The position numbers and the translations under genes are program-made. This document shows positions 19,275-28,588 of a stretch of DNA of 64,000 nucleotides, in pieces. The notes under the pieces are model-generated. The model did no database searches. It saw only the letters and a program-made list of their open reading frames with translations, and was not told the DNA's origin. Source of the DNA: Thiomicrorhabdus marina (GTDB lineage Bacteria > Pseudomonadota > Gammaproteobacteria > Thiomicrospirales > Thiomicrospiraceae). The stretch spans positions 49,710 to 113,709 of the forward strand of contig NZ_JAGETV010000008.1 of NCBI RefSeq assembly GCF_017571465.1, in the 5' to 3' direction. Numbering within the stretch: the first letter of the stretch is position 1; each line of letters begins with the position of its first letter.

Positions 19275-20624
19275 ATGGTTTTAGTTGCCGGTTTAGGTAT
19301 CACTGGACAATCGGTTTTGCGTTTCTTGCAGGCTCAGCAAGAGAGTTGTTTCGCCTTTGATACGCGTAGCGATTTTGATTGTAATGCGCTACAGAGCCAA
19401 TTCCCGCAGGTTAGTTTTGCGACCGGCGAAATTCCAAAACCGTGGCTCAAGCAGATTACAACTCTTGTCCTCAGTCCGGGAATTGATCAACGAGAAGCTT
19501 GGGTGCAAGACTTGCATAAGCAAGGGGTTGAAGTTATCGGTGATATTGAGCTGTTTGCACGTGCGGTTGGTGTGCCGGTAGTGGCGATTACCGGTTCGAA
19601 TGGTAAAAGTACCGTGACCACCTTGATTGGCGAAGCTTTGAAAACCGCCGGCTATGAGGTGGCGATTGCCGGTAATATCGGTTTGCCGGCATTAGATGCG
19701 TTATTGGATGAAAAAGAGTATGAAGTTTTTGTTTTAGAGCTATCCAGTTTCCAATTGGAGACCACTTATTCGCTGCATAGTATTTCGGCAACGGTGTTGA
19801 ATATCAGTGAAGACCATATGGATCGCTATGACGACTTGGCTGCTTACACTCAAGCAAAATGCAAGGTATTTGATGATACCGAATTGGCCGTGTTGCCGAC
19901 TGACTTATCAATTCCGGGCATCGTAGCCAATCGACAAATTCATTTCGGTATTGAACCGCCACAAAGCGAAAGTGATTACGGTTTGATGGAAAGAGAAGGT
20001 CAAGTGTATCTGGCAAAGGGTTCTGACCCCTTAGTGAATTGCGGGCAGATGATGTTGCAAGGTGCGCATCATCAGTTAAATGCGTTGGCAATGATGGCGT
20101 TATGCGAACCTTTTGAAATTTCTAAGCAGGTTTTCTCGCAAGTGTTGACCAATTTCGCCGGTTTACCGCATCGCACCCAACTGGTCACCGAAGTGAATGG
20201 TGTGCAGTGGATTAATGATTCCAAAGGCACCAATGTTGGAGCAACGTTGACTGCATTGCAGACCTTTGGTCCACAAATTGACGGCAAGGTGGTGTTGTTA
20301 GCCGGTGGTGTCAGTAAAGATGCCGATTTCTCGCCGTTGTTGCCAAGTGTGCAGGCGTTTTGTTCAGCAACGATTCTCTTTGGTCGTGATCGCGATATGT
20401 TGGCGAAAGCGCTTGGAGATAGCACTAGAGTCTGTCTGGTTGAAACACTCGCAGAAGCAGTGGCTTTGGCTGCAAGCATGGTTAATCGCGGTGACAGTGT
20501 TTTGTTCTCACCGGCTTGTGCCAGTTTCGACCAATTTAAGAACTACGAAGAACGTGGTGAAGTCTTTAAAGAGATTGTGCAGCAACAGTTTGCTCCTGTC
20601 AGTCATTCGACGGCGGCGCAATAG
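19275..20624 (+). CDS. murD: UDP-MurNAc-L-alanine:D-glutamate ligase MurD
   Basis: Cytoplasmic ligase adding D-glutamate. LVAGLGITGQSVLRFL at the N terminus, ATP site AITGSNGKSTVTTLIG, LELSSFQLE, NISEDHMDRY and WINDSKGTNVGAT are all visible. The start ATG 19275 has GGAAG 9 bases upstream and gives the usual family N terminus; a TTG at 19254 would add seven residues. Length is about 449. Confidence 0.94.
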   Translation: MVLVAGLGITGQSVLRFLQAQQESCFAFDTRSDFDCNALQSQFPQVSFATGEIPKPWLKQITTLVLSPGIDQREAWVQDLHKQGVEVIGDIELFARAVGVPVVAITGSNGKSTVTTLIGEALKTAGYEVAIAGNIGLPALDALLDEKEYEVFVLELSSFQLETTYSLHSISATVLNISEDHMDRYDDLAAYTQAKCKVFDDTELAVLPTDLSIPGIVANRQIHFGIEPPQSESDYGLMEREGQVYLAKGSDPLVNCGQMMLQGAHHQLNALAMMALCEPFEISKQVFSQVLTNFAGLPHRTQLVTEVNGVQWINDSKGTNVGATLTALQTFGPQIDGKVVLLAGGVSKDADFSPLLPSVQAFCSATILFGRDRDMLAKALGDSTRVCLVETLAEAVALAASMVNRGDSVLFSPACASFDQFKNYEERGEVFKEIVQQQFAPVSHSTAAQ

Positions 20625-20677
20625 AGTATTCAGTTACAGACGATAATGAATCGTTAAGTGATAGGTAGGTTTTAGGC

Positions 20678-22072
20678 ATGTCGGTAATCAAAGCAACTAT
20701 GGAAACTTCGACAGCTCAGCCGCAAGCAACGCTTGATTATGGCTTGATTGGCTTGCTGTTCGGGGTGATGTTCGTCGGTTTGGTAATGCTGTTTTCTGCA
20801 TCGGTCAGCTATGCAGAAATGAAATTCGGTAACGAATTTTTTTATCTGATTCGCCAATCGATTGCCATCGTGGTCGGTTTGATCGCTGCCTATGTGGTTT
20901 ATCAAGTGCCGCTGTCGTTATGGATTCGTAAACGTGGCTATCTGTTATTGTTCAGTTTAGTGTTGCTGGCTTTGGTTTTAGTGGTCGGCAATGAAGTTAA
21001 TGGTTCCAAGCGCTGGCTGCCTTTAGGTATTTTTAACTTCCAACCGTCGGAACTGATGAAATTTACTGCCATTGTCTTTATGGCGGCGTTTTTAACGATT
21101 CATAAAAACGAAGTCGATCAAAGCATCGGCGCGACCATGCGTCTGTCATTACCCTTCGGAATTATGGCCGGTTTGCTGTATATGGAACCGGATTTCGGCA
21201 GTATCTTCGTGGTGGCGATGATTCTGGCAGGCATGCTGTTAATCTCCGGGGCGCCGCTGAAAATTTTCGTGATTGTCCTTTTGCCGTTAGCTGGAGTTCT
21301 GGCAACGTTCTTAGTTCAAGATCATTATCGAATTGAACGCTTAACCAACTTCTTCGAACCGTGGCAAGATCCGTTCGGGGTCGGTTATCAATTGATTCAA
21401 GCGTTGATTGCGCAAGGCTCCGGCGGCTGGACGGGTGTCGGCCTTGGCGAAAGTGTCCAGAAGATGTTGTATCTGCCGGATGCGCATACTGATTTTATTA
21501 TTTCCATTTTTGCCGAAGAGTTCGGTTTTATCGGCATTCTGTTACTGCTGACCACTTATATGGCAATTATCTATAAGTTGTTCCGTATCGCCGATCAAGC
21601 TAAGCGTGCTAATTATCAGTTCGGCGCGTTGTTTGTGTATGGCGTCAGTTTCTGGATGGTGTTGCAGATTTTTATTAATGTCGGTTCTAATTTCGGTTTG
21701 ATGCCAACTAAGGGATTAACCTTGCCGCTGTTCAGCTACGGCGGTTCCAGTATGATTCTGTTTCTGATGGCGTTTGCGGTGGTGTTGAAAATCGAGCATG
21801 TGTCTCGCTTCTATCCCAACCCGAAAAACAGTGATGATTACGATAGCGAGCACGATTTCGAGATGGAAATTGAAGCACAGGAGAAGCCTGAAAAATCAAC
21901 GCCTAAGAAAACCCGCAAAGTCGTGTCTAAAACGGACAAAACGAATAGCCGCCGTAAAAATACACGAGCGACAAAAACCGTCAGCAGCAATCAACAAAAT
22001 AATGCTTGGAGACAGGCTAAGAAGCCTTCTCGTTTAGGTCGGTTCGGCGTTAAGTTTGGTAAGAAAAAATGA
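20678..22072 (+). CDS. ftsW: Septal peptidoglycan polymerase FtsW with a long basic C-terminal tail
   Basis: SEDS-family glycosyltransferase that polymerises septal glycan with FtsI. About ten transmembrane helices from residue 20 to 375, with NGSKRWLPLG, FQPSELMKF, VLLLPLAGVL-type loops, PDAHTDFI and GLTLPLFSYGGSS. The C-terminal 80 residues are hydrophilic: an acidic stretch (DDYDSEHDFEMEIEAQE), then a Lys/Arg/Thr-rich tail ending GVKFGKKK, longer than in E. coli. The stop overlaps murG (ATGA). Confidence 0.95.
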   Translation: MSVIKATMETSTAQPQATLDYGLIGLLFGVMFVGLVMLFSASVSYAEMKFGNEFFYLIRQSIAIVVGLIAAYVVYQVPLSLWIRKRGYLLLFSLVLLALVLVVGNEVNGSKRWLPLGIFNFQPSELMKFTAIVFMAAFLTIHKNEVDQSIGATMRLSLPFGIMAGLLYMEPDFGSIFVVAMILAGMLLISGAPLKIFVIVLLPLAGVLATFLVQDHYRIERLTNFFEPWQDPFGVGYQLIQALIAQGSGGWTGVGLGESVQKMLYLPDAHTDFIISIFAEEFGFIGILLLLTTYMAIIYKLFRIADQAKRANYQFGALFVYGVSFWMVLQIFINVGSNFGLMPTKGLTLPLFSYGGSSMILFLMAFAVVLKIEHVSRFYPNPKNSDDYDSEHDFEMEIEAQEKPEKSTPKKTRKVVSKTDKTNSRRKNTRATKTVSSNQQNNAWRQAKKPSRLGRFGVKFGKKK

Positions 22073-23172
22073 ATCAACACGCGAAAAAAGTTTTGATTAT
22101 GGCTGGTGGTACCGGCGGTCATGTTTTTCCGGGAATAGCGATTGCTAAAGAGTTGGCAAAGCAAACGTTGGATGGCCTGCCGGTACAAACGCATTGGCTT
22201 GGTACCGTCGGCGGTATGGAAAAGAACTGGGTTGAGCAGGCACAAATTCCGTTTTCGGAAATCAAAATCCGTGGCTTGCGTGGTAATGGCTTATTGGGTT
22301 GGTTAAAAGCGCCGTTGAATGTTTGGCGCGCTTATCGCCAAGCGAAAGCGATTATGCAAGACGTTCAGCCGGATTTGGTGCTTGGGATGGGCGGCTTTGT
22401 TTGCGGGCCGGGCGGTCTGGCGGCGAAAAGCTTAAAAATTCCGCTGGTGATTCATGAGCAGAATGCCATTCCGGGATTGACCAACCGTCTGTTATCAAAA
22501 AAAGCCAATTTGGTAATGCAGGCATTTCCGACTATTGAAAATAGTCCGCAAACTTTTCCGGCAACGGCCAACTGTCAACTGTTTGGTAATCCTGTCCGCG
22601 AAGGGCTAGAACAAATTGCAACCCTTGCCGAAGACGCGCCTTGTCGCTTATTGGTCTTAGGCGGCAGTCGTGGTGCGCAAGCGCTGAATTTAACGGTGCC
22701 GAAAGCCTTGGCGATATTACAAAATGAATTCGATTTTGAAGTGGTTCATCAGACCGGCGAGAAGACGTTGCAAGAAGCCCAGCAGGCTTATCAGCAAGCT
22801 GGCGTACAAGGCCAGATTGTTCCGTTTATTGATGATATGCAGTCAGCTTATGAGAATGCCAGTATGATGATTTGTCGCTCCGGCGCTTTGACGGTTTCTG
22901 AGGTTATGGCAGCGGCGCGTCCGGCGATAATGGTGCCTTATCCGCACGCGGTAGACGATCATCAAACCGCGAATGCCCAAGCGCTAGTCGAAATTGGCGG
23001 TGGTGAAATTATCCAGCAAAGTGACTTAGATGCAGAAGGTTTAGCAAATGCGTTAAGAAAATGGTGCCAAGGCAATCGTCGCGCACAAGCATCGCAAAGT
23101 ATTCGTCAGCAAGCCGCTACGCAGGCGCGTGAGAAAATCACAGCGCAACTACTAAAGATGTTACAGAATTAA
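22069..23172 (+). CDS. murG: Lipid II synthase MurG
   Basis: Peripheral membrane GT-B glycosyltransferase adding GlcNAc to lipid I. GGTGGHVFPGIAIA at the N terminus, GFVCGPGGLAAK, IHEQNAIPG, LGGSRGAQALN and the UDP-GlcNAc site CRSGALTVSE are present; length 367 is normal. This is the last cell-wall gene here: murC, murB, ddl, ftsQ and ftsA, which usually follow, are absent. Confidence 0.96.
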   Translation: MNQHAKKVLIMAGGTGGHVFPGIAIAKELAKQTLDGLPVQTHWLGTVGGMEKNWVEQAQIPFSEIKIRGLRGNGLLGWLKAPLNVWRAYRQAKAIMQDVQPDLVLGMGGFVCGPGGLAAKSLKIPLVIHEQNAIPGLTNRLLSKKANLVMQAFPTIENSPQTFPATANCQLFGNPVREGLEQIATLAEDAPCRLLVLGGSRGAQALNLTVPKALAILQNEFDFEVVHQTGEKTLQEAQQAYQQAGVQGQIVPFIDDMQSAYENASMMICRSGALTVSEVMAAARPAIMVPYPHAVDDHQTANAQALVEIGGGEIIQQSDLDAEGLANALRKWCQGNRRAQASQSIRQQAATQAREKITAQLLKMLQN

Positions 23173-23188
23173 AAAGGTTGAGTTTTCA

Positions 23189-23968
23189 ATGAAAGGCTTA
23201 CAGGGAAAACGGGTTCTGATTACCGGCGCGTCCAGTGGAATTGGTGCCGGCATGGCAAAAGTCTTGGCCGGTTACGGTTGTAAATTAGTACTGCATTACA
23301 ATGCTAATCAAGCCGGTATTGAACAGACTTTGCAAACCGTTACCGACCTTGGTGCTAAAGCGAAAGTGGTGCGTTGTGATTTCGCGGACTTGGATTCGCT
23401 AGAGGTGTTTTTCGAAGAAGCATGGCAACAGTTCGGCGCTTTGGATGCACTGGTCAATAATGCCGGTATTGTCACCAAATCAACTGCTTTAAAAGATTCC
23501 GGTGCGCGCCAATTTAATAGAACCTTGGCGATTAATCTACAAGCCCCTTATCTACTAAGTACCGCTTTTGCAAAACACTGCATCGCAGCTAAACAGGGTG
23601 GTCGCATTGTTAATAATTCCAGTATTCATGGTCAGGCTACCTGTGAATGGTTTTCTGCCTATGCGGCATCTAAAGCCGGTTTGGATGCAATTTCTAAAGT
23701 GCAAGCGGTTGAATGGGGACAGCACGGTATTAATGTCAATGTTTTGGCACCGGGTGTGGTGCCGGTTGAACGCACCAATCATATTTTGCATAAGCCGGAA
23801 ATGGCCGAAAAATGGACTAGCGCGATGCCGACCGGACGTTATGGAACGGTTGAAGAAATGGGCGAGGCAACCGCTTATCTGATTTCCGATTTGACAGCAT
23901 GGATGACTGGGCAGGTAATTACCATTGACGGTGGACTGATCGCACGCGGTAACTATCCAAGGCGTTAG
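23189..23968 (+). CDS. Short-chain dehydrogenase/reductase, substrate unknown
   Basis: NAD(P)-dependent oxidoreductase with a Rossmann fold, 259 residues. TGASSGIG cofactor loop, NNAG, catalytic Ser in NNSSIHG and the YxxxK pair in YAASKAG, then the C-terminal DGG typical of FabG-like enzymes (VITIDGGL). The His in the nucleotide-binding region (LVLHYNANQ) may hint at NADPH. Its 16-base distance from murG suggests transcription with the dcw cluster, but substrate and role cannot be read from sequence. Confidence 0.85.
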   Translation: MKGLQGKRVLITGASSGIGAGMAKVLAGYGCKLVLHYNANQAGIEQTLQTVTDLGAKAKVVRCDFADLDSLEVFFEEAWQQFGALDALVNNAGIVTKSTALKDSGARQFNRTLAINLQAPYLLSTAFAKHCIAAKQGGRIVNNSSIHGQATCEWFSAYAASKAGLDAISKVQAVEWGQHGINVNVLAPGVVPVERTNHILHKPEMAEKWTSAMPTGRYGTVEEMGEATAYLISDLTAWMTGQVITIDGGLIARGNYPRR

Positions 23969-23970
23969 TT

Positions 23971-24035
23971 CAGGAAACGCAGAACAAGTCCAAATGATTT
24001 CAGGCAGAAAGCAGAAATATAGGTAAAAGATATAG
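23971..24035 (+). repeat. Decayed left end of the MITE-like repeat (copy C)
   Basis: Begins CAGGAAACGCAGAACAAGTC and continues TTTCAGGCA..., matching the left end of the full copy at 48411 with several substitutions. It lies immediately after the SDR stop codon; no right end is seen. Confidence 0.6.
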
Positions 24036-24041
24036 AGAATA

Positions 24042-24070
24042 TAAATGCGGCGAATAAGCCGTTTTTTTAT
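24042..24070 (+). terminator. Possible weak intrinsic terminator
   Basis: CGGC and GCCG pair around a six-base loop and are followed by seven T residues (near 24061-24067). The stem is only four base pairs. It could end the dcw-SDR transcript. Confidence 0.4.
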
Positions 24071-24192
24071 GCCGTTTTATTACGTCGATAGAGCAAAAGA
24101 ATTGAGCTATTTATTCTAATAAAATGAATTTTTTCTAAATGGTCTAGGTTTTGCTTAATGACGTTTAATCCTTATTAAAATGGCAAATTCCT

Positions 24193-26229
24193 ATGAAACA
24201 GTGGTTAAAAAATCGTAGCCTGCGTCAAAAAATGCGTTTCGGTTTTGGCGTCATTTGGTTCGCCTTAGCGGTTATCACTATCCAAGCGGCGGTTAATTTA
24301 TGGATTGTTCGCTCTAATGTCGTTGATTTGGTGAGTGAGACGCAGCCAGTAGAAAATGCAACGCAGGAAATTGCTCTCCAGTTGGAGCATAGTATCGCTT
24401 TGTTAAACAGTTATGTTTTGACAGGGAGTTTGAATGATCTAAAAGCGTATTTGCAACAGACAGAGCAGAACAGTCTTAAGCTACAGCAGTTAAAAGCGCT
24501 TTTAAGTCATAATCCTCGGGCAGATATGTACCAGCCTTTTGTCGATAATATTGAGCAGCAGTTGCAAAAGCTACCGCCACTGATTTTGCAGATTCAGAAA
24601 ATGCAAAGTTCGATGAGTGCAAAGTATCCCGCTTTTGCCTATGCAGAAACACATCTATCGCCGCTAAGTCGCCAAATTCAGCAGTCGATTTTGTTGATGC
24701 GCAATTCCGAGATGGAAGTGATTGACGCCAGTCGTGCGCAGACGTTGAGTTCGGTCATTGAGATGGAGGCGGCATGGCTAAATGTCGTCAGCAATTTTCG
24801 CGGTTATCTTGCTTTCCGCAGTGATGCGATGTCGAGTCAGGTTGACGGTTATCTTAAGCAATTCTCTGATGTTCTAGAGCGTTTGCAAGCTTATGGTCAG
24901 CAGAATGCCGGTAGTCTGACGCTGGAAGAAGAAATTTCGCTTGAGCAGATTGAGCAAGCCTATGCCGATTATTTGCAGAACTATCTATCGGTGAAGATGA
25001 TTCATCAGGGCGAGCAGTGGCGTCAAGATTTGGTCATTATGGATCAGCAAATTGCGCCCATTTACGCGCAATTGCAGAATAGTTTCCAGTCGATGAAAGA
25101 TTTGGCACAGAACTATTCTCTGCAATCCGGTGAGTCGATTGCGAATGCCAGTTTTTGGAATCTTGTTCTGCTGTTGTTCTTATCCGTCACGGGACAGCTC
25201 TTTGGTATGATCATTTCACGTCAAGTTACTGAAGCGGTAGTTGAACCGGTAGCGCAGATTTCCGGTGCAATGGAAGCGATTGCTAAAGGCTCCGGTGATT
25301 TGACTCAGCGTCTTCCGATTCAAAGCAAAGATGAAATCGGTGATTTGGCATTGCACTTCAATCAGTTTATTACCCGAGTACAGAAACTGCTTTTGCAAAT
25401 CAGCAAAACCCTGCACGAGCTAGAAAGCTCCTCTGAACATCTACAGCAGATTACCGAGTCGATGAATAGCGGTGTGCAACAGCAGATGAAAGCGACGTCC
25501 GGCTTGAGTCAATCGATGTTAGAAATGACTGGTCAAGCGCAAAGTGTCGAAGATCATTCCAGCAATACGACCCGCGCTACCCAGCAAGTAGCTGAACGTG
25601 TTCAAGAAGGTGGGGCTACGGTGATGCAGACTGCGCAAGAAATGCAGGCGCTGTCGGAAAATATGCAGGAGATGATTAACTCGGTTATGGCGCTACGAGA
25701 AGATGGTAAATCCATCGCAACGGTAGTTAATGTCATTGAAGAAATTGCTGAGCAGACAAATTTATTGGCGTTGAACGCGGCGATTGAAGCGGCCCGAGCC
25801 GGTGAACACGGCAGAGGCTTCGCTGTGGTAGCCGACCAAGTTCGTTCTTTGGCAAAACGTACTCAAGATTCAACCAGTGAAATTGAACGAATTATCGATA
25901 AGATTATTCAGGCTACCGAAACCACGGTAAGAGTGGTTAATAAAGGTCAAAAGTCAGCCCAAAGTTCGATGCGAAGTGTTAATCAGTCGCGCGATACTTT
26001 GCAGCCGGTAACGATTCTGATGCAGGACATTAGCCTGATGTCGGATCATATGCTAAAAGCTGCACATGCGCAGACTGAGCTGGCTCGCGAAATTAATAGT
26101 AATATCTCTGATATTCATCAGGTTTCAGAAGGATCTTTGTCTGGCGCTAAGCTGACTAGGCAGGCAGGTGAAAATTTATTACATCTAGCGAAGCATTTAG
26201 AGCAGATGGTTGGGCAGTTTAAAATTTAG
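24193..26229 (+). CDS. Methyl-accepting chemotaxis protein
   Basis: Transmembrane chemoreceptor, 678 residues. First membrane helix at about residues 16-38, a large periplasmic helical ligand domain to about 315, second helix about 318-342, a HAMP domain ([23 protein letters not shown]) and a cytoplasmic signalling coiled coil. The highly conserved hairpin tip [20 protein letters not shown] begins near residue 516. The ligand is unknown. It is monocistronic, with a clear terminator 32 bases after the stop. Confidence 0.93.
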   Translation: MKQWLKNRSLRQKMRFGFGVIWFALAVITIQAAVNLWIVRSNVVDLVSETQPVENATQEIALQLEHSIALLNSYVLTGSLNDLKAYLQQTEQNSLKLQQLKALLSHNPRADMYQPFVDNIEQQLQKLPPLILQIQKMQSSMSAKYPAFAYAETHLSPLSRQIQQSILLMRNSEMEVIDASRAQTLSSVIEMEAAWLNVVSNFRGYLAFRSDAMSSQVDGYLKQFSDVLERLQAYGQQNAGSLTLEEEISLEQIEQAYADYLQNYLSVKMIHQGEQWRQDLVIMDQQIAPIYAQLQNSFQSMKDLAQNYSLQSGESIANASFWNLVLLLFLSVTGQLFGMIISRQVTEAVVEPVAQISGAMEAIAKGSGDLTQRLPIQSKDEIGDLALHFNQFITRVQKLLLQISKTLHELESSSEHLQQITESMNSGVQQQMKATSGLSQSMLEMTGQAQSVEDHSSNTTRATQQVAERVQEGGATVMQTAQEMQALSENMQEMINSVMALREDGKSIATVVNVIEEIAEQTNLLALNAAIEAARAGEHGRGFAVVADQVRSLAKRTQDSTSEIERIIDKIIQATETTVRVVNKGQKSAQSSMRSVNQSRDTLQPVTILMQDISLMSDHMLKAAHAQTELAREINSNISDIHQVSEGSLSGAKLTRQAGENLLHLAKHLEQMVGQFKI

Positions 26230-26260
26230 CGAAATCTGTTTCACAATTTTATGAATTGTT

Positions 26261-26292
26261 AAGCGCAAAGGCTCAGGCTTTTGCGCTTTTTT
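26261..26292 (+). terminator. Intrinsic terminator of the chemoreceptor gene
   Basis: AAGCGCAAA pairs with TTTGCGCTT, with a GC/GC extension, followed by a run of T residues. Confidence 0.85.
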
Positions 26293-26328
26293 GGTATTAT
26301 GCCCGATAACTTTTTGAAGCTTTAGTGG

Positions 26329-27135
26329 ATGCAGCTATCTATGTGGACTTACCCAGAAATTGATCCGGTTGCGATGGCGCTCGGCCCTCTGCAAATTCAT
26401 TGGTACGGTTTAATGTATTTAATCGCTTTTGTCGGCGGTTGGGCACTTGGTGTTTATCGCGCGAAAAGCCGTGAACCTTGGAACTCGGAAATGGTCGGCG
26501 ACCTGCTGTTTTATGTTGCACTCGGCGTGATTGCCGGCGGGCGCATCGGCTATATCCTGTTTTATGATTTGGCACATTACATTGAGCAGCCACTGGATGT
26601 ATTTAAAGTCTGGCAGGGTGGCATGTCGTTCCACGGCGGTCTGCTTGGGGTAACGGTGGCGTTGATTTTGTTTGCTCGAAAAACCAATCAAAGCCTGTTA
26701 CAAGTCGGTGACTTTGTCGCGCCTCTAGTGCCAATTGGCTTATTGACCGGACGTATCGGCAATTTCATCAATGGTGAGCTATGGGGTAAAGTCACCGATT
26801 CGCCTTTAGGTATGGCGGTGTATGATCCTAATTTGCAAGCCACGGTAACCAAATACCCAACCCAACTTTTAGAAGCGCTGTTGGAAGGCTTGGTACTGCT
26901 GATTATATTGCTGTGGTACGCGCGCAAACCGCGCCCGGCAGGCAGTGTCGCCGGACTGTTTTTAGTTGGTTACGGAACCTTCCGCTTCTTTGTCGAATTC
27001 TTCCGCGTACCGGATCAACAACTCGGCTACCTACTATTTGATTGGGTCACCATGGGGCAGATTCTATCAACACCGATGATACTTATTGGATTGGGGTTAA
27101 TTTGGTGGGCTTACCGAAGAAATAAAACAGCCTAA
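26329..27135 (+). CDS. lgt: Prolipoprotein diacylglyceryl transferase
   Basis: Inner-membrane enzyme that puts diacylglycerol on lipobox cysteines of prolipoproteins such as LpoA and the PhnD-like protein in this window. Seven or so membrane helices; signatures HWYGLMYLIAF, GGRIGYILFY, MSFHGGLLG and the Lgt box GRIGNFINGELWG. Length 268. In many gammaproteobacteria lgt is directly followed by thyA; here 5.4 kb of mobile-looking DNA separates them. Confidence 0.96.
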   Translation: MQLSMWTYPEIDPVAMALGPLQIHWYGLMYLIAFVGGWALGVYRAKSREPWNSEMVGDLLFYVALGVIAGGRIGYILFYDLAHYIEQPLDVFKVWQGGMSFHGGLLGVTVALILFARKTNQSLLQVGDFVAPLVPIGLLTGRIGNFINGELWGKVTDSPLGMAVYDPNLQATVTKYPTQLLEALLEGLVLLIILLWYARKPRPAGSVAGLFLVGYGTFRFFVEFFRVPDQQLGYLLFDWVTMGQILSTPMILIGLGLIWWAYRRNKTA

Positions 27136-27179
27136 ATTTTAGAGCCGGTCAAGAAATGGCAGAGCCAGGAAATGCAGAA

Positions 27180-28160
27180 TTAGAGTTGGTCAAAAGGACT
27201 GATGACACCTTGACCACCCTGATTTAACACATGGGTATAAATCATCGTGGTTTGCACATTTGCATGGCCTAGCAAAGCCTGAATAGTGCGAATATCCGTA
27301 CCTGTTTGCAACAGATGGGTGGCGAAGGAGTGTCGAAAGGTATGTGCGCTGACTTTCTTGGTTATTCCGCACTGTTTGACCGCCCGTTTTATGGCCTTGT
27401 TAATAACCGACTGGTCAATATGATGGCGGCGCATCTGGTTTGAGCGCGGATCAATCGCCAAATGGCGGCTAGGAAAAACATACTGCCAACTTAATTCACG
27501 ATCCGCATTTGGATATTTCTTAGCCAGCGCATAAGGCAAATACACTGAACCCAAGCCTTGGTTTAAATCCTGTTGATGCAAAGTTTTAACCTTATTTAAT
27601 TGCATTTCTAACAGGGGAATTAAAGTGTTTGCTAAAGGCGTAACCCGATCCTTTTTGCCCTTACCGTCGCGAACGGTAATTTGTTTAAAGCCAAAATCAA
27701 TATCCTGCACCCGCAAACGAACTGCCTCGGTAATACGCAAACCACCGGCATAAAGTAACTTTGTAACCAATCCAGCCGTGCCCTCCATGACCGACAACAC
27801 CTGCGCCACTTCTTCTTTGGTTAACACCACGGGAATACGCGGCGCTTTATGAGAACGACTGGCTTTTACCGCAGAAAAAGGCGCTTGCAATACTTTGCTG
27901 TAACAATACACCAACGCATTCAACGCCTGATTTTGCGTAGAAGGCGCAACATTCTGCTCAACCGCCAAATGCGTCAAAAATTGCTCTACTTTAGCCGCCG
28001 AATCTTGCAACATCGCGTCACGGCCCTCAAAGTGATAAAACTTCACAAACCGTTTAACCCAATCACAATAACTGTTCTCGGTCGAAAACGCATAGCCTTC
28101 GCGCCGTAATTGCATCCGCATCTCATCCAAAATCGACGATTTTTTTGCTGTAATAGGCAT
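27180..28160 (-). CDS. intI: Integron integrase IntI
   Basis: Tyrosine recombinase that moves gene cassettes between attI and attC sites. Catalytic residues are visible: Arg in AGGLRITEAVRL, HxxR in SAHTFRHSFATHLL, His in LLGHANVQT and the Tyr nucleophile in MIYTHV. The extra segment unique to integron integrases is present: LPYALAKKYPNADRELSWQYVFPS with RHHIDQSVINKAIKRA. Length 326 is right and no break is seen. It points away from the downstream cargo, as integrases do relative to their arrays. I see no LexA box (CTGT-N8-ACAG) in its upstream region. Confidence 0.93.
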   Translation of the reverse strand: MPITAKKSSILDEMRMQLRREGYAFSTENSYCDWVKRFVKFYHFEGRDAMLQDSAAKVEQFLTHLAVEQNVAPSTQNQALNALVYCYSKVLQAPFSAVKASRSHKAPRIPVVLTKEEVAQVLSVMEGTAGLVTKLLYAGGLRITEAVRLRVQDIDFGFKQITVRDGKGKKDRVTPLANTLIPLLEMQLNKVKTLHQQDLNQGLGSVYLPYALAKKYPNADRELSWQYVFPSRHLAIDPRSNQMRRHHIDQSVINKAIKRAVKQCGITKKVSAHTFRHSFATHLLQTGTDIRTIQALLGHANVQTTMIYTHVLNQGGQGVISPFDQL

Positions 28161-28205
28161 AACTAAAAAACCTCTAGCTGCAACAGGGTTTAATAGATAA
28201 TATAG

Positions 28206-28300
28206 TGTAACAGGGCAAAATAACAGGTTTTAGTAATACCTATTGCAAAACTGCCTGATTTTGAGTTCAATAGGTCGTATTAAGGCAATAGTGCCCTGTA
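28206..28300. repeat. Imperfect dyad next to intI (candidate attI/attC-related region)
   Basis: ACAGGGCA (28210-28217) is inverted as TGCCCTGT (28292-28299). Inside it, AATACCTATTG (28235-28245) is inverted with a two-base bulge at 28268-28281. Located 50-140 bases upstream of intI, where attI is expected. It cannot be assigned to attI or to a degenerate attC by eye. Confidence 0.4.
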
Positions 28301-28334
28301 CTAATTGTTACGAGCGACCGCAAGCGGTCACTCG

Positions 28335-28477
28335 TAACGGGGTGGCGCTAATAGATTCCATTGCCATGACTCGCTTGCGCTCCTCATAACAATGCAATCA
28401 ACCAGACGTGTTTCACACCCAAAAAATTAAAATTTTTCGCGCGCGAAGCCACGCAGGTTATCGCCACCCCGTTATAC
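28335..28477 (+). repeat. attC-like recombination site
   Basis: A perfect 13-base inverted repeat: TAACGGGGTGGCG (28335-28347) and CGCCACCCCGTTA (28462-28474), with attC polarity (AAC on the left arm, core GTTATAC at 28471-28477 on the right). Total length about 140 bases fits large attC sites. The GC-rich foreign module begins right after the predicted G/TT crossover point. A separate 15-base-pair hairpin (28307-28338, one mismatch, loop AA) touches its left end. Confidence 0.5.
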
Positions 28478-28588
28478 CCCATTACAGCGTCGAGCAATTG
28501 TTTAGATTACGGCAAAGCGCAACCGGGAACGCAGCGCCTCCCAATGGCATCCAATGGGGAAGAATCCGCAACCATGAGCTCTTAACCG

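Noticed and set aside
28161..28205. SOS (LexA) box upstream of intI
   Set aside because: No CTGT-N8-ACAG with correct spacing; the CTGTTA segments there lack the second half.
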